In this document: positions 22,290 to 34,289 of the stretch, one piece after another
Layout: each line of letters begins with the position of its first letter
Position numbering within the stretch: the first letter of the stretch is position 1
Assembly: GCA_949152475.1 (NCBI GenBank)
Contig: OX424555.1
Span: forward strand, 20,540,868 to 20,604,867
Length of the DNA: 64,000 nucleotides
Reading direction: 5' to 3'
Source of the DNA: Terebella lapidaria
Lineage: Eukaryota; Annelida; Polychaeta; Terebellida; Terebellidae
The notes under the pieces: generated by a model
What the model saw: only the letters and a program-made list of their open reading frames with translations
Told to the model about the DNA's origin: nothing
Database searches by the model: none
Program-made: the position numbers and the translations under genes

Positions 22290-25200
22290 ATGAATTTGTA
22301 CTAAGCATATCATGTTGTAAACATCAGTGTTGACAAGGTTTATCATTTGTTCATCTTAGCAACGGATTGTCAGAATGTTTACCTCCTCGTACAACACAGC
22401 ACAGGCATCATCGTATTTGGCATCATGTATGACAGTGCTACACCACATGCGTACCGTGAAGTTTATTTCATAAGTATATTTTTGTGTGAATATCAGTGTA
22501 TATTCTTCTTCTTTTAAATTCATTGCCATTCCTTGTATTTAAAATCTAACCTTTTAAACATATATGTATGTATTAACCTATTACCGCTTATAGCAAGATT
22601 TTAATGAGGACAATAAAAACCTAACATGAACACTGGCGTCATCAGAAAATATGTAAGTATGGTTGTTTCTACTGTACACCTGGAATTAGTGCACAACTGC
22701 CCAAAAACTTGCTACAACAATTTAGAAATCCAGAACAAACCCCGTGATATAGGTGTATGACAAGTACATGTGTACCCAATCACAAGCCAAAAGGCTGCTG
22801 AGTTGATGGTATCCTCGGGGACAGATTCAACGTTCACCAGCAGTGATAACAGCTCCGTGGTAGAAATGTATGTATCAACATGTTACCGATTATAGCAAGA
22901 TTTTAATGATGACAAAAAAAAACCTAACTTGAAACACTTTTGAAATCGTGTTGTCATTTCATGATTATTATCTCATTAAGTATTCAAACGTACAATAAAA
23001 TGTTTAAATCTGCTTCATGATATGTATAATTTTGCAGTATTAGCTTTCAATTACATACAATATTCCATGAAGTTTGTAATTGAGAATCGCTAGCGTAATT
23101 ATTTTTATTAATTATAACGTGCCATTATTCATAAAAAGTAAACGTCAGATCACATGCGGTATTGAGAAGTGACGTTATTGCGCATGCGCAGTACTGGTTT
23201 CCAAGCCGTCTGCTACTGCTGCCAGATAGGAAAAATCCTCGCTTCGAAACGGCCAAATAATGGAAATAAGATACCATATCAATCAATGATACTTGACAGT
23301 AGAAACCTATATGTCAATAGACGCCGGAGTCATTCCTCATATTCATGATATTGAAGGTATGTTTTGTTGGATCGAACATATGATATTACTCGAGTAGGAA
23401 CAAAATAACGACTATACATGATCATTCCAACATATACACCAAAATACAGTTTCTTATTGAAAGTTTTCAGTGTGGCGAAAATAAATTTATAGGGCAGTGA
23501 AGTCGCGATCCATATGTGTCCAAATATAAGGTTTTTTATGACGTAAATTTGTACTCCCAGTGACAAGCCTTGCCACGTGATCACTTTTGCTGATTTTGTA
23601 TGATTACACATGTACGTCACGAGTTTTTGATATATTTTTTTTTCAATTCTCTCAGGAGTGTAATTTGAGTGTTCTGAATTATCGATCGACAAAATATCCG
23701 AAAATGGATATGCATTCTTCATATTGAAATTGCCCCTCATACAAGTCGTGTTTGAGAGTGCATTTCTGAGGCATATATTCGTTTATAACATTTATTTATC
23801 TGATGTTACACTTGAAATATGACCAAACGGGCGTCTCATCATATGAAGTTCCTCAAAATACGAAAAGACAAAGTACCGTTTTCGTCTTTTAAAATTATTG
23901 CCTCTCCTTTCCGTCAAGGTCATAACTTGAATGAACAGAAACATAGCTTATTCAATACCTCCAATCAGCAGGAAATATTTGTGCAAGAAGAAATCATCGA
24001 TCCATTAAGGGCTGGAATGTGGCAATAATTATGTCGTGAAATTCCTATGGCATTCTAATGATTTACATTTATGTCATGTGAAACCGAGAAAAAAAAGAGG
24101 AAATTTGGCGGGAAATTTGCTTGTCCCCAAAATGACGAAATGACGCAAAATAACGTGACCTTTTGCTTCTGTGCCCTAGTGACAGAATCCCCCAGACGCT
24201 TACATTATTTTACAAAATATATAATAACAATGCTTAACCGACGATTACAAATCATATGGAAAATATACTATAATTGTTAGACATATTTGTTAGAATGAGA
24301 CTTCACCTAAGTTCTGAACCATTATGATCCAGTAAACATCCAAGCGATAGACACAATTTGTGCTTGGATTGGATTCGTTATGACATGATGCTGTTTCATT
24401 TTAAAATAGTCATCCGAGGCCCTTATGACATAACTCCACAATTGCGGAGGAATACGACTCGTGGCTATAAATCGGCTAACTGAAAATAGGTCCGTGATTG
24501 TATGATGATATCTATCAGATAATGAATTGTTATCACATTAAAAATATATTCTAGTGTCTTTTGTAATGCGATGAACATATTTTGAACAAGAAAAGTTACA
24601 TTTTTACCATGATCGCGCTTTGTATTGTATCCATATTATTTTTTCCAATTCAGTTTTTCTCCAATTCATTGCAACGATATGTCTCAACTGCAAAAAGTCC
24701 GTGATTGACATAACAGTCAACTTACAAGCGTACATTAAATCCCATGTTTGAATCCCATGTCGATATTTGAGAGAACAAACAGTGATTGTTTGTTCAGATC
24801 AATTGAGGAATTCCGCCCGGCGTTTTCTTTGAAACTGCCTCCGGTGACGCACTAATGCACCTTGAATATTATGAGTTACCACTGGAATCGAGATTCGAAC
24901 TTACGATGATTCACACAGAATACCAACCGACTACTACCGGTAATTCTACATTTTCGACAAAATCTTTTGGTATGTAATATCAAGTGCATTCTGGATTATT
25001 CGAGACAGTTAACGATACATTTTGGCAGTACTTGGCATTGTTGTTCTCTCAATTATCTCTCGATCAGGGTAATATCAGAATGGTACAATAATGCAGTTTC
25101 AGTTGTGATTATACATTGAATACCGTTCCTAATGTCTCCCCTTCGGATGACTCTGATAGAGCGACAATGGACCATTTCGCAGGGACTCCCGCCAAATATT

Positions 25201-25950
25201 TCGGAAGTCTGAAAACGTAAACATTTTTGGACCAATCAGAAGCGAGGGGCTTTCAATCAAATTCAACCGTTTTGTGCATAACTTCAAACGATAAATATGC
25301 ACACATATACATCGCATTTACATATAGTAAGCCTTTGCCTCGACTCGTAGGACCTAAATATATTATACAAACACAAATGCATCAGCAAAACGTCACATTT
25401 GTTGGTATATGCCCATTCTTCCATTCTCAACGGTCTTTTTGCATATAACCATAGCGCGTGACTGCTTGAGCGTGCACGCGGCTAAGCGCACGGATGCTGC
25501 TTGAGACAACTTAGGAATCTCTTGTGTGGTTTTACGCTGCCATGGAAGCGCGTGTTCCGCCCTCAGTAGCCATTGGTCTGTTTGAACTACGGAAATTACC
25601 GAGTAATGCCAGATATTCATGAGGTCCGAGTGGGCTCTGTGAAATGGTCCATTGATATAACATAACTAGTCGCCACTCGCTGAACATTTTCGCATTGAAA
25701 ACATTTTCGCATTCTCGCACATTATCAACCAACAAAAGAATTATGCTCCTCCTTTGACAATCGACATTCAGCTGCAGCGAACAGGGGTACAATATAATAC
25801 GACTGTTCCTACGCAATTCATGTTGGAATTACCAAACAAAAAGTTATTACTTAGCTTACTGTCATCTGCATGATATATGAGACTTTTTGGCGAAGCCATA
25901 ATTATAATATTCTATCTCTCAATAGCTTAAAATCGGCATCCCCTGGATAC
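22290..25950. other. Repeat-derived and unassigned DNA, no gene
   Basis: The stretch 22555-22940 holds diverged copies of the 364-bp family, including GTATCCTCGGGGACAGATT. A 136-codon minus frame at 23330-23740 has no recognisable motif and is AT-rich. A perfect NRF1-type palindrome, TGCGCATGCGCA, lies at 23179-23190. Nothing else could be assigned. Confidence 0.6.
23179..23190. promoter_or_regulatory. NRF1-type palindrome
   Basis: TGCGCATGCGCA is the consensus NRF1 site, preceded by a GTGACGTTATTG half-CRE. No convincing gene starts next to it, so it is only a candidate regulatory site or a relic. Confidence 0.3.
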
Positions 25951-26475
25951 ACTATAAATGAACAATTCGTAGCTACACACAACATTCATGTCAAAATGTG
26001 AATAAATTTTAGATTGGCTAATGTGGTGCTCCATATGGTCCCACTGCACAATTTGACTTCTACGTATCCAAGTATCTCTTCTACGTATTTGAAGGGATAT
26101 ATATGTTCTCGGATTTGTCTTGACTATCGGTGCACATTCGATATTTCCACGACACAGCAATATTCATCGTATTACACATCAAACATGTCACATCCGACAT
26201 CTGGAAAATCGACAGTTCCCGTTATTCTACCCCATACTCTATCTGTAACGTTATTTTTAAAATGATACCTGCTGTCTGGGACAGTTTGTCAAAAACAAGT
26301 GCGGTATCAAGCGCGAGTAGGCGGATATTGAAGGTCACGCGATCAACTGAATCCATATATACTTGTTTTCATACCTAATATGCCTAATACATGCAAATAT
26401 ATTCACTGTTGTACGTGGGTGTCGGATAATGCGATGGAAGCATTTGCAATGTTTTATGGATATGAGGTCTGTATA

Positions 26476-26899
26476 CTGGGCGCGTTTCTTTATGCCAGTA
26501 GAACTTCTACCAGTGGAAATTCTACTAGAAGAACATTTTTGTGCGTTTATTTATGCCAGTAGAATATTTATTTCTACTAGTATAACTTTTTTTCTCTACT
26601 GATAGAACTTTTCTTTGGTGAATATCACCGACTCATTCATTGTTTCGTGCTATGATAATATGATTAAATCATTTGCCATGATTTTGACACCCAACTGAAA
26701 TGTTACATGTTAAATGAACTTCTACTGCTACGCTTCTTTATGTCAGCAGAATTTCTACTGGTAGAAGTTCTACCAACACGTTTTTGTATTTAATTTCCAG
26801 TAGAATTTGTACTAGTGGAATATTTGTTCCATTGGTAGAATCTCAAAAGTTACACTTTCTACTAGTAGAATTTCTACTGACATGAAGGAACGCGTCCTG
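26476..26899. mobile_element. 424-bp MITE with TA target duplication and internal TTCTAC/GTAGAA array
   Basis: The ends are imperfect inverted repeats: C(T/A)GG(G/A)CGCGTT(T)C, continuing through CTT(T/C)ATG(C/T)CAGTAGAA. TA flanks both sides (26474-26475 and 26900-26901). The corresponding site in duplication copy B (about 34760-34790) has no insert. The interior is a dense array of TTCTACTAGTAGAA-like palindromes, so the terminal motif appears to have multiplied inward. The TA duplication suggests mobilisation by a Tc1/mariner-type transposase. Confidence 0.75.
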
Positions 26900-27744
26900 T
26901 ATGTTTATGTGAGATTTTGTGTCGACAGAAACCCATATCTCTTTCTGCCCGTAAAGATACCTAAAGCAATATGTGTTCAAATACCTAGTACTTCAGACAA
27001 CAGAATAAATTTTCAGTTTGGAGGAATTATTTTATTCACGTTCCCTCGAGATCTTATTACCTTGTGCATTGCGTGCATACACATCCGGGACTTTCCTTAG
27101 CATTCAATACAGTACGCACGCACCGTTTATTGTGTAAGTTGATTACAGAAGTTATTCGTTAGTGATTTGGGGCCAAAAAGTTACCCCAGTTACAATGCTG
27201 CCCCATGCTGAATGATTTATACGTCAACACAGAAATCCACTGCAAATACACTACCAAAACTATTGCTGCCTTTCCCCATGAAATATTATACCAAATATAT
27301 TTCATTCATTTGATGTTATATAGACTCCATTGCATGTGGTTACAAGAGAAGGTTTACCTCATTTCGTTGAGAGACATAATTACCTTGGGGACTCCAAAAT
27401 TTATGTGTCAGTTCATTATGAATTCAAGGTAATAGGAATATGTGGTAAAAAATGATCGGATTGTCATTTGAGACGGTAATGGGTATATATGATGCGTATA
27501 ATCGCAGCTCTTTTTGAGTCCATATTATGCCTGAAGACACAAAATGTAATTGAATGATGTTCAAAAGTTTCAACCGCAATTTATCAACTTGCGTGGGTAA
27601 TTTTATATTGCGTGGGTGGGTGTGTGCACCATTATTTCCGGTACTTCCTGTACGTGATAGGGGGATAAGAACTTGCATAGAAATTATTTACCATATCGTG
27701 TTATATACACACCACCTTCGAGGATATGATCAACTCTAGCCTTT

Positions 27745-28040
27745 CGGCTTGTGATCAGGTTCTATTGTACTTGTCATATATCTATTCCATGGGGTTTGTT
27801 TCGGACTTCTAAATCATTTTCATAGGTTGTAGCGCAGTTTATACTAATTCCATCAGGTGTACAGTAAAAACAACTACATTTACCACACTGTCTGCTCCTG
27901 ATGACGCCAAAGTGTCTTTTGATAAGGTGGTCGGGCTTTGTTTCTATTGCAAATTGTTGTATTTTACGCTTGTTATTGGAATCATCAACATGATCAAAAT
28001 TTGGCTGTATTGGTGGTAATAGATTGATACTTACATTCAA
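27745..28040 (-). repeat. Inverted copy of the 364-bp family with an open 88-codon frame
   Basis: This copy keeps a frame of 88 codons (27774-28040) from MNVSINLLPP to RNKPHGIDI, including CGKCSCFYCTPDG. It is the best sample of whatever protein the family once carried. The Cys spacing could bind a metal. No family recognised. Confidence 0.6.
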
Positions 28041-28787
28041 ATCAAAATATTAATTTGGTGTGAGGAAGGTTGCTAAAAAGTAATAACTTTGGGTAGTTAT
28101 TTTTTTATCCTGACTACTTTCATCACTTCTGACTTTTATCACCGATTAATCAAATGATGATCCTGATTATTTCGATCACTTTAATCGGAGTCAGTTAAAT
28201 TAATTGCCTACCGGGAAAATATTGATGTGGCACGATAGGTTTCTGGCTATCGATTCAGAAAACAGACTCAAATTCCTACCAGCATCACTTTTATGAAATT
28301 CTCAGTCCAATGTTGATGAACTGGTAAGCAGTTTTATTCTTCATGTTCGTTCTTGTTGTATCGCTTGTTATGAACTTGTTATTTAAATAACTTGCGTAGA
28401 ATGTGGATTTATCAGGAAACAAACACAAGAACCGAGTTGTTGTGTCACATATGAGTTGGTTCATGCAGAATTTGAATGTACATAGCATGGATCATCCAGC
28501 TATATTCTACTATCACACCACCTGAATGCTGGTGAATATGAAAACGAGATATTAACTACTTAAAATTTATGCACATATATTGGTTTCACACAAAGTGCTA
28601 GCGTTAGCTGCTCAAGTTCCTCAACACATAAATTCTCTGCAAATATATTGTGCAAATTTACTACTGCTGCCTTCACCATCAAATATGACGTTTGCTATAA
28701 CGGAGAATATCAGCTTTCATCAATCACAACAATGATACTACCACTGCCAGACATATGAGCGAAGTTGCACTCGATCCCTTAACTAGT

Positions 28788-30015
28788 ACACCCTGCAGCT
28801 AGCCGCCGAACGTTAACTGACCCAATTATATTGTGTTGGAGTCAGGTCATGTTTATGTTAACGTTCTATTGCACCAGATATGAAGATATACGGGAACAAA
28901 ATATATTTTTCCTCATCATATTGTTGGACTTGTGCATCGACTACATGTAGATTCCATGTCCCGATTACCCTAGAATTGTATGTATTGCTCTGAGTCTTAA
29001 TTTTATAGCCCATTATTGAGAGAAGTGTCATGTAATGTTGACACTTTGCTCATTTCCACGAACATCGTTCACTATTCAATGTATTTTTGTACCTAATTTT
29101 AGTCCTTATACAATATTGCGAAATGTCACATGTAGCATTGAATGTACATATTGGATAGTATGTGAAAACAGGGCATGAATAGGTGTAATACACGAGTGAT
29201 AATTGTTTTGTTGTTGAAACGACGTTCTGCTACCGTGGTTAACGTTCTGTGGATCGAATTATAGTAAGGATTCAATATATGTGAGTGCTGTTCAGTTTCG
29301 TTCGTCCTATACAATGTACCGAACAATGAACCTAAAAGCTCGAGAATCTCAACCTGATAAATGTTGCTTCCATATGGCGAGAGTAGAAATCCATGATTAC
29401 ATTTCGAGCATCAACAGAACGTTTACCCGAGCCTCAGAACGTTAACATATCACGGATTAATTGACAACACAAAATATCGGACAGATACAACAATGTATTG
29501 TATATAAACTTCAAACTGAACAACCTTTGTACATGTATGCTAATTTTCTCTCAAAAATACTAATTTTTCATGCTCCAAATTGACCTATCGCTAAAGCCCC
29601 CAAAAGTTGTCCGAGTTTCACAAATTACGTCAGCAAACTTCTCTTTGGCCAATGATAACGTTTTGCAGAATGCGTCGTAAATGGCGTAAAAAGACTCGGA
29701 CAAATTGGTTCGGCGATAGGTCAATTGAGGGAAGTTTACATCCATCCCGGACTTTAGTGTTACATCGTCGCAGTGCAAGACACTTTTCATCCAAACTGTT
29801 AGTTCCAGTGTAGCAATCTTAATGCACAATTTACATAACATCCTCGGACATGTAATCGAATAGATTATAAAAGTGTACTTACTTGGAAATTTTTATTTTT
29901 CACCTGTTTACATCATGTGTCGGACTTTTGAAGACAACAGAACGTTAACATAAACATGACCTGACCCCAACACAAAAGAATTGGGTCAGATAACGTTCGG
30001 CGGCTAGCTGCAGGG
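28788..30015. mobile_element. 1.2-kb element with ~80-bp terminal inverted repeats (ACCCTGCAGC family)
   Basis: The left end runs ACCCTGCAGCTAGCCGCCG, AACGTTAACTGACCCAATT, TCAGGTCATGTTTATG, TTAACGTTCT; the right end is its reverse complement with few mismatches. A palindrome of about 145 bp lies inside (29582-29727, arms TTGACCTATCGC and TTGTCCGAGT). Duplication copy B has no insert at the matching place. No transposase frame, so it is non-autonomous. Superfamily not assigned. Confidence 0.75.
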
Positions 30016-30624
30016 TGAGTATCACGCAACATTGCATTCATTCGATAAATCATATTCGAGATACAATGGTATAAAAAATATATGACATATCCAGGATAGC
30101 ACAAGAAATTCAAAAGACCTATTTCCATTATGGTCCTGACGAAAAAAGTAAAAGAGGAAAAACAACATGGCAGAATAAGACACTCTATAGATGGTGGTAG
30201 AGATAAGAAATAAAATGTATAGGAAGAATAATGATGTACATGTATAGATCATGTAAACAGTGAGAAAACTGATTCACCCTCTGTAGGGATGAAATCAGAA
30301 GCTGCGGAAGCAGTCGTAATTCACCTTCCCCGATGTGGATCCTGCCATAAATATGGCAGCTTGTGGTTTGTTTCATATCTATATTTTTTATCATAATAAC
30401 AGCACATGTTGTTTAGGCGATTTCAGTAAAATATTTAAGCAGTATTGACCAATATCAATATTTACATCAAAATTTTCAACATGGATACGTTTATTGTGTT
30501 TTGTACGATCTTAGTCTAGTGAATTGTATTATATGGACGGTTTTAGCATGTTATTTAATATCAGACGACGATATATATCCGTTTGTAAGAATTAGTCGCA
30601 GGTATTGGTTACTGAACTCCGGAT

Positions 30625-30812
30625 AATAATAATGCTAATAATAATAATAACCACCACTCGCATGTATTATGCATTTTGTTTCAGCAGGGAAAACCTGAAT
30701 CTTAAATAACCGGGATGAAAACCCAGGTCGCGAACCCCAAACCTTCCACACTATGAGCTTCATTGCTTCGAGAGCCACCAGTCCGATCGGCCACACCGGT
30801 GGAATGCTATTT
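30625..30812 (-). mobile_element. tRNA-derived SINE
   Basis: On the minus strand a tRNA-like head contains GTGGCCGATCGG (A-box region) and GGTTCGCGACC (B box) about 50 nt apart, as in Ser/Leu-type tRNAs. The copy ends in an ATT-type simple repeat (the AATAATAATAATGC run at 30625-30652 on the plus strand). The head has changes unlike a working tRNA, so it is not called a tRNA gene. Confidence 0.55.
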
Positions 30813-31569
30813 CCAGGCCAGAATGTACAATATATCTACATTTTGAAATGATTTTTTAATAAATTTCATCATTATATCACTGTTGTCTGTTATATAGGAT
30901 GTATTTCGTAGTATGGAATACCAAAAACTGCAACGCAACGATTACTCTGCACTAGTATTTGGATGAGTATACACTATCCCATGGACGATAAGTACGTTGA
31001 CACGTCACGTAGAGACAAAATTGGAAATTAGTGCCACCATGGAGATTGATATCTGGTACTTACTGCGATTGCAACACAAGTCCTGTTTGGTGTGCTATGT
31101 CATTCTGTTCTTCAAAATTGTCTGCTACACGACGCTAGTTGACGAAAAGGGCAGGTGGACAATCGGATACTTGCCATTACACACGCACACACCATTCGTC
31201 TAGTCGTTTTCCAAACAGTCGTTGTAGTCGCAGCCACATATGTGCTACTGAAATGATCATTCATTAAAAAATACCAGCTGTAATTAGCGATCCACTAAAT
31301 TAACATTCTTACCCCTCCCCCCCCCCCCTCCAGATTTATGCCCGATGCATTTATATTACCAATAGATGGCTACCTGCTGGTACCAATATTGATTGTGTCA
31401 AATCATTTGAATACCCAGACTTATGGTTTGACCCTAATCTATGTTGAGACACCCATTTCAATAAATTATGCTCTGAAATATCCCAACGAATTGCTTTTCC
31501 TGAGAAAAATACAACCTTACATAAGAGTCGACTCATGTAAATTGCGGTGCTCTCAGTCATTGGATTCAA

Positions 31570-31905
31570 ATCTATTGTGTGATCCAACTATTCAAAGACT
31601 CCACTTACTAGTGTTCAACGATTACAAAATCGTGCAGCACGCATTATGCTAATATGTGTCACCGAAGAAGTCATGTTGCTGACATGTTGTCTCAAATAAA
31701 CTGGAAGAACATGTACCGATGGGTTCGAGTACCACAGATATATTATGGTGTACAAATGTCTCAAAAACATTGTTCTTATTTGTCTTGATAGCATGTTCGA
31801 ATCTCTAACTGATATACATCATCATAACACTAGGCAAAGTAGGTCTTCCAATTTATTCGTCAACTGCACCGGTAGTGTAAAAGCCAAACGTGAATAAGAA
31901 CGCCT
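31570..31905 (+). mobile_element. 3' end of a LINE (CR1/L2/Jockey-type RT C-terminus)
   Basis: The frame reads VQRLQNRAARIML, then SQINWKNMYRW, then after a frameshift YIMVYKCLKNI, HHHNTRQSRSSNL and AKRE. This is the standard C-terminal tail of LINE reverse transcriptases (LQNRAARI ... YKCLNG ... NTRS). A stop and at least one frameshift break it. The preceding 250 bp may belong to it but are too decayed to be sure. Confidence 0.7.
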
Positions 31906-32460
31906 GAAGATAGAGCTTAGATATTGACACTTTCAAATAGGAAGTCAAATATGACGATTCGTGTGGTGAAATTGAAATTTGACTTTCGATGACCTCGAAA
32001 GGTCAAAACATCCATTTTTAGGTAAACAAATGCCCAAGTTTGCCTTTACAGATAAAATGCTTGTCGATAGAGCTTAAGTTGATCTATTGTGCATTATGAG
32101 CATAATAGGAAGTCGTATTTGGAACAACTACTGATGACCGTGAGCTTGACCTCGGGTGCTTAATGTCTGACTTTAAATGTGTAAATTGGCCTCTGAGGCT
32201 TATACACTTGCACATACAGGGTAGGATTGCGTATTAGGTGTGACACTATTTTGATGAACTTGAACATTGAACATTTTTGATGACATTGGAAACGAACTCT
32301 CATAATCTCGCCTGACCTGAAATGTGTAAAATGACCTCTACAGACAAAATACTTGTTGATGGAGCTTATATGTTTGTATTATGGACATATATGAAGTCAT
32401 ATGCAGCATGGTAACATTGAAATTCACAAAGATGACCTTGCAGAGGAACCATAAACAATT
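31905..32460 (+). repeat. Degenerate GACCT-rich repeat units
   Basis: Phrases such as GATAGAGCTTA, ACAGATAAAATGCTTG, GACCTCGAAAGGTCA and AATAGGAAGTC recur 2-3 times. They resemble a segment in the THAP 3' UTR (10830-10920). Probably an old member of the array-element class. Confidence 0.5.
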
Positions 32461-34289
32461 CAGATTATGTATGAATATAATGCTAGTGGATATATATCAG
32501 TAACAGAGAAACCAAACAAAACACTGAAAATCCGTTTTTATGGCTACTATCATGATGAAGTTTTATTCTGTAGAAATTTTCCATTATTTTGTTCGTCAGG
32601 AATAAGTGTTTATTCATGCATAGTGATGTAACATGACTATTCGACCAGCTTCTCCATTCATGAAGAATCGTCTCAACACTTTCAACAATGGACAATGCCT
32701 ACGGTGTTAAGGTAGTCCTACGCAGATGTTGTGTGGTGATGATATTTGACCATGTTGTCTGCTTTCGCGATACCAGACAACAGGTAAATTGTTTCCACAG
32801 GTGTGGAAATTGTTCATCGTCAAAATGAGGAGGGATGGGTCGCGCCAATAAACAGTAATAAGAATAAAGCCGATTCACTTCAGATAAAAGTTGTTTATTC
32901 AGAACAGACTAAATACCGGCTTACAGTTTTAAAGGTTAAACTGAAACACGCCAATGCAGATACATGCGAACACAGGAAATTACATAAACATATTATATGG
33001 CGTCGGGACATGACACCGTACTGTGTTCAGAATTGTCACAGTAACAAAATGTTTTCAAGAGTGATATAATCTTGACACAGTGCAAATAGTACAATCATGG
33101 AGGTTCTATGACTCTCCCGTATGACAGCCAGCGAATTATCATTGATGGGACCAATAATTATTGTTACCAAGGATCATGACCTCCATTTTAGATTTTTTTC
33201 TTTGTGTTGAATTAATCATGAAAGATTTCAACTTGTAATTCTAGATACTAAAAAAGGAATATGAAATACTGACATACTCTTACTGTTACTGACATAATTC
33301 TTACTTGTTATCCTTGTTCAATCAACATGATCAAGGTAGGGTATGTATAAACCCATTATCGCTAGTAGACGAAAATTCTGATGATGTCAAACTTAAATTG
33401 GATTGTTCACGCCACATAAGATTGTGAAGTCTTGCAAGCGTTGATAAAGTTCTGAGTTGCGTGACTGGTTGGCTTGGACCTAGCAGTGTTAATGAGATGT
33501 CGGGAAATAATTGTCTTGTTTGTGTGTTGTCAAAGAGGCATTTCTTTCTCCGCGATAAACCCATCACGTGAATGTGTTCACTGGAGTGAATATGTTTTGC
33601 AGTGTCACATTCTACAACGAACATTTCTCTGGACACCCGTGCTCAAAACGTGTGTCTGTATTTTGCATAAGTTGATATGTGATATATTCCCGGCAGTAAT
33701 CATAATCATTAGAGAATATTATCACCAGACAAACTGATGTGAAGGCTGCAATTATTCTCGTCATTATTAGTGAACTAGAAATCAAGCTTGCCTAAATACA
33801 TTTAATACATGGAAAGACAATTCCGTTATTTCTTTAGGCATACGAAATTAGAATCCATGCCCATATCCGTCCATGTTTGATATCATCACAAACTGGTTGT
33901 TGTTGGGGTTCAATTGCAGCAGTAATTGTCTTTTTGGAGATTGTATCGAATGCTGTGTGAATGCTCCTTGAATATAGTCAGACCCCTCCCTCTGTGGCTA
34001 TCGAAAATGATTAAGTCTGAGTAATTAGGTTAGAACGTATTCTGACTTATTCGAAGCAATTTCTGGGACATTCTGACAGGACTTGAAACGCTCGTCTATT
34101 AATTAATTCTATTTTGAGTGTTTTGTTTTTCGAGTGGTACGAAATACAATAAACTATTTTTGAATACATTCGGAGTGCAGTTTTCCTTGAAAGCTGTAGA
34201 TATATCTTGATTCTAAATGGAAGTTTTGGGCATGAGAAAAATATTCAGGCTGTCCATAAGAATGAGTGTTTGTACTTGTCACATTGCGC

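Larger units (their letters stand above)
25950..33700. repeat. Segmental duplication, copy A
   Basis: Anchors shared with copy B, in the same order: GGGACAGTTTGTCAAAAACA (26278 with 34561); CAATCACAACAATG and CGATCCCTTAAC (28720-28780 with 35310-35355); ATTTACATCAAAATTTTCAAC (30459 with 35548); TACACTATCCCATGGACGA (30968 with 35925); the CATTCTGTTCT block (31100 with 36090 and 38650); the GATTTATGCCC block (31333 with 39035); a long stretch 32490-32830 with 39645-39975; and 33420-33500 with 40055-40135. The copies are much diverged. No host gene is recognisable in either. Confidence 0.7.

Noticed and set aside
23330-23740. 136-codon minus-strand frame
   Set aside because: AT-rich, no motif, no splice context, no recognisable family. 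The NRF1 site nearby is on its downstream side and does not help.
30720-30812. tRNA gene
   Set aside because: A- and B-box motifs are present but the acceptor stem does not pair and a simple-repeat tail follows, so it is called a SINE.
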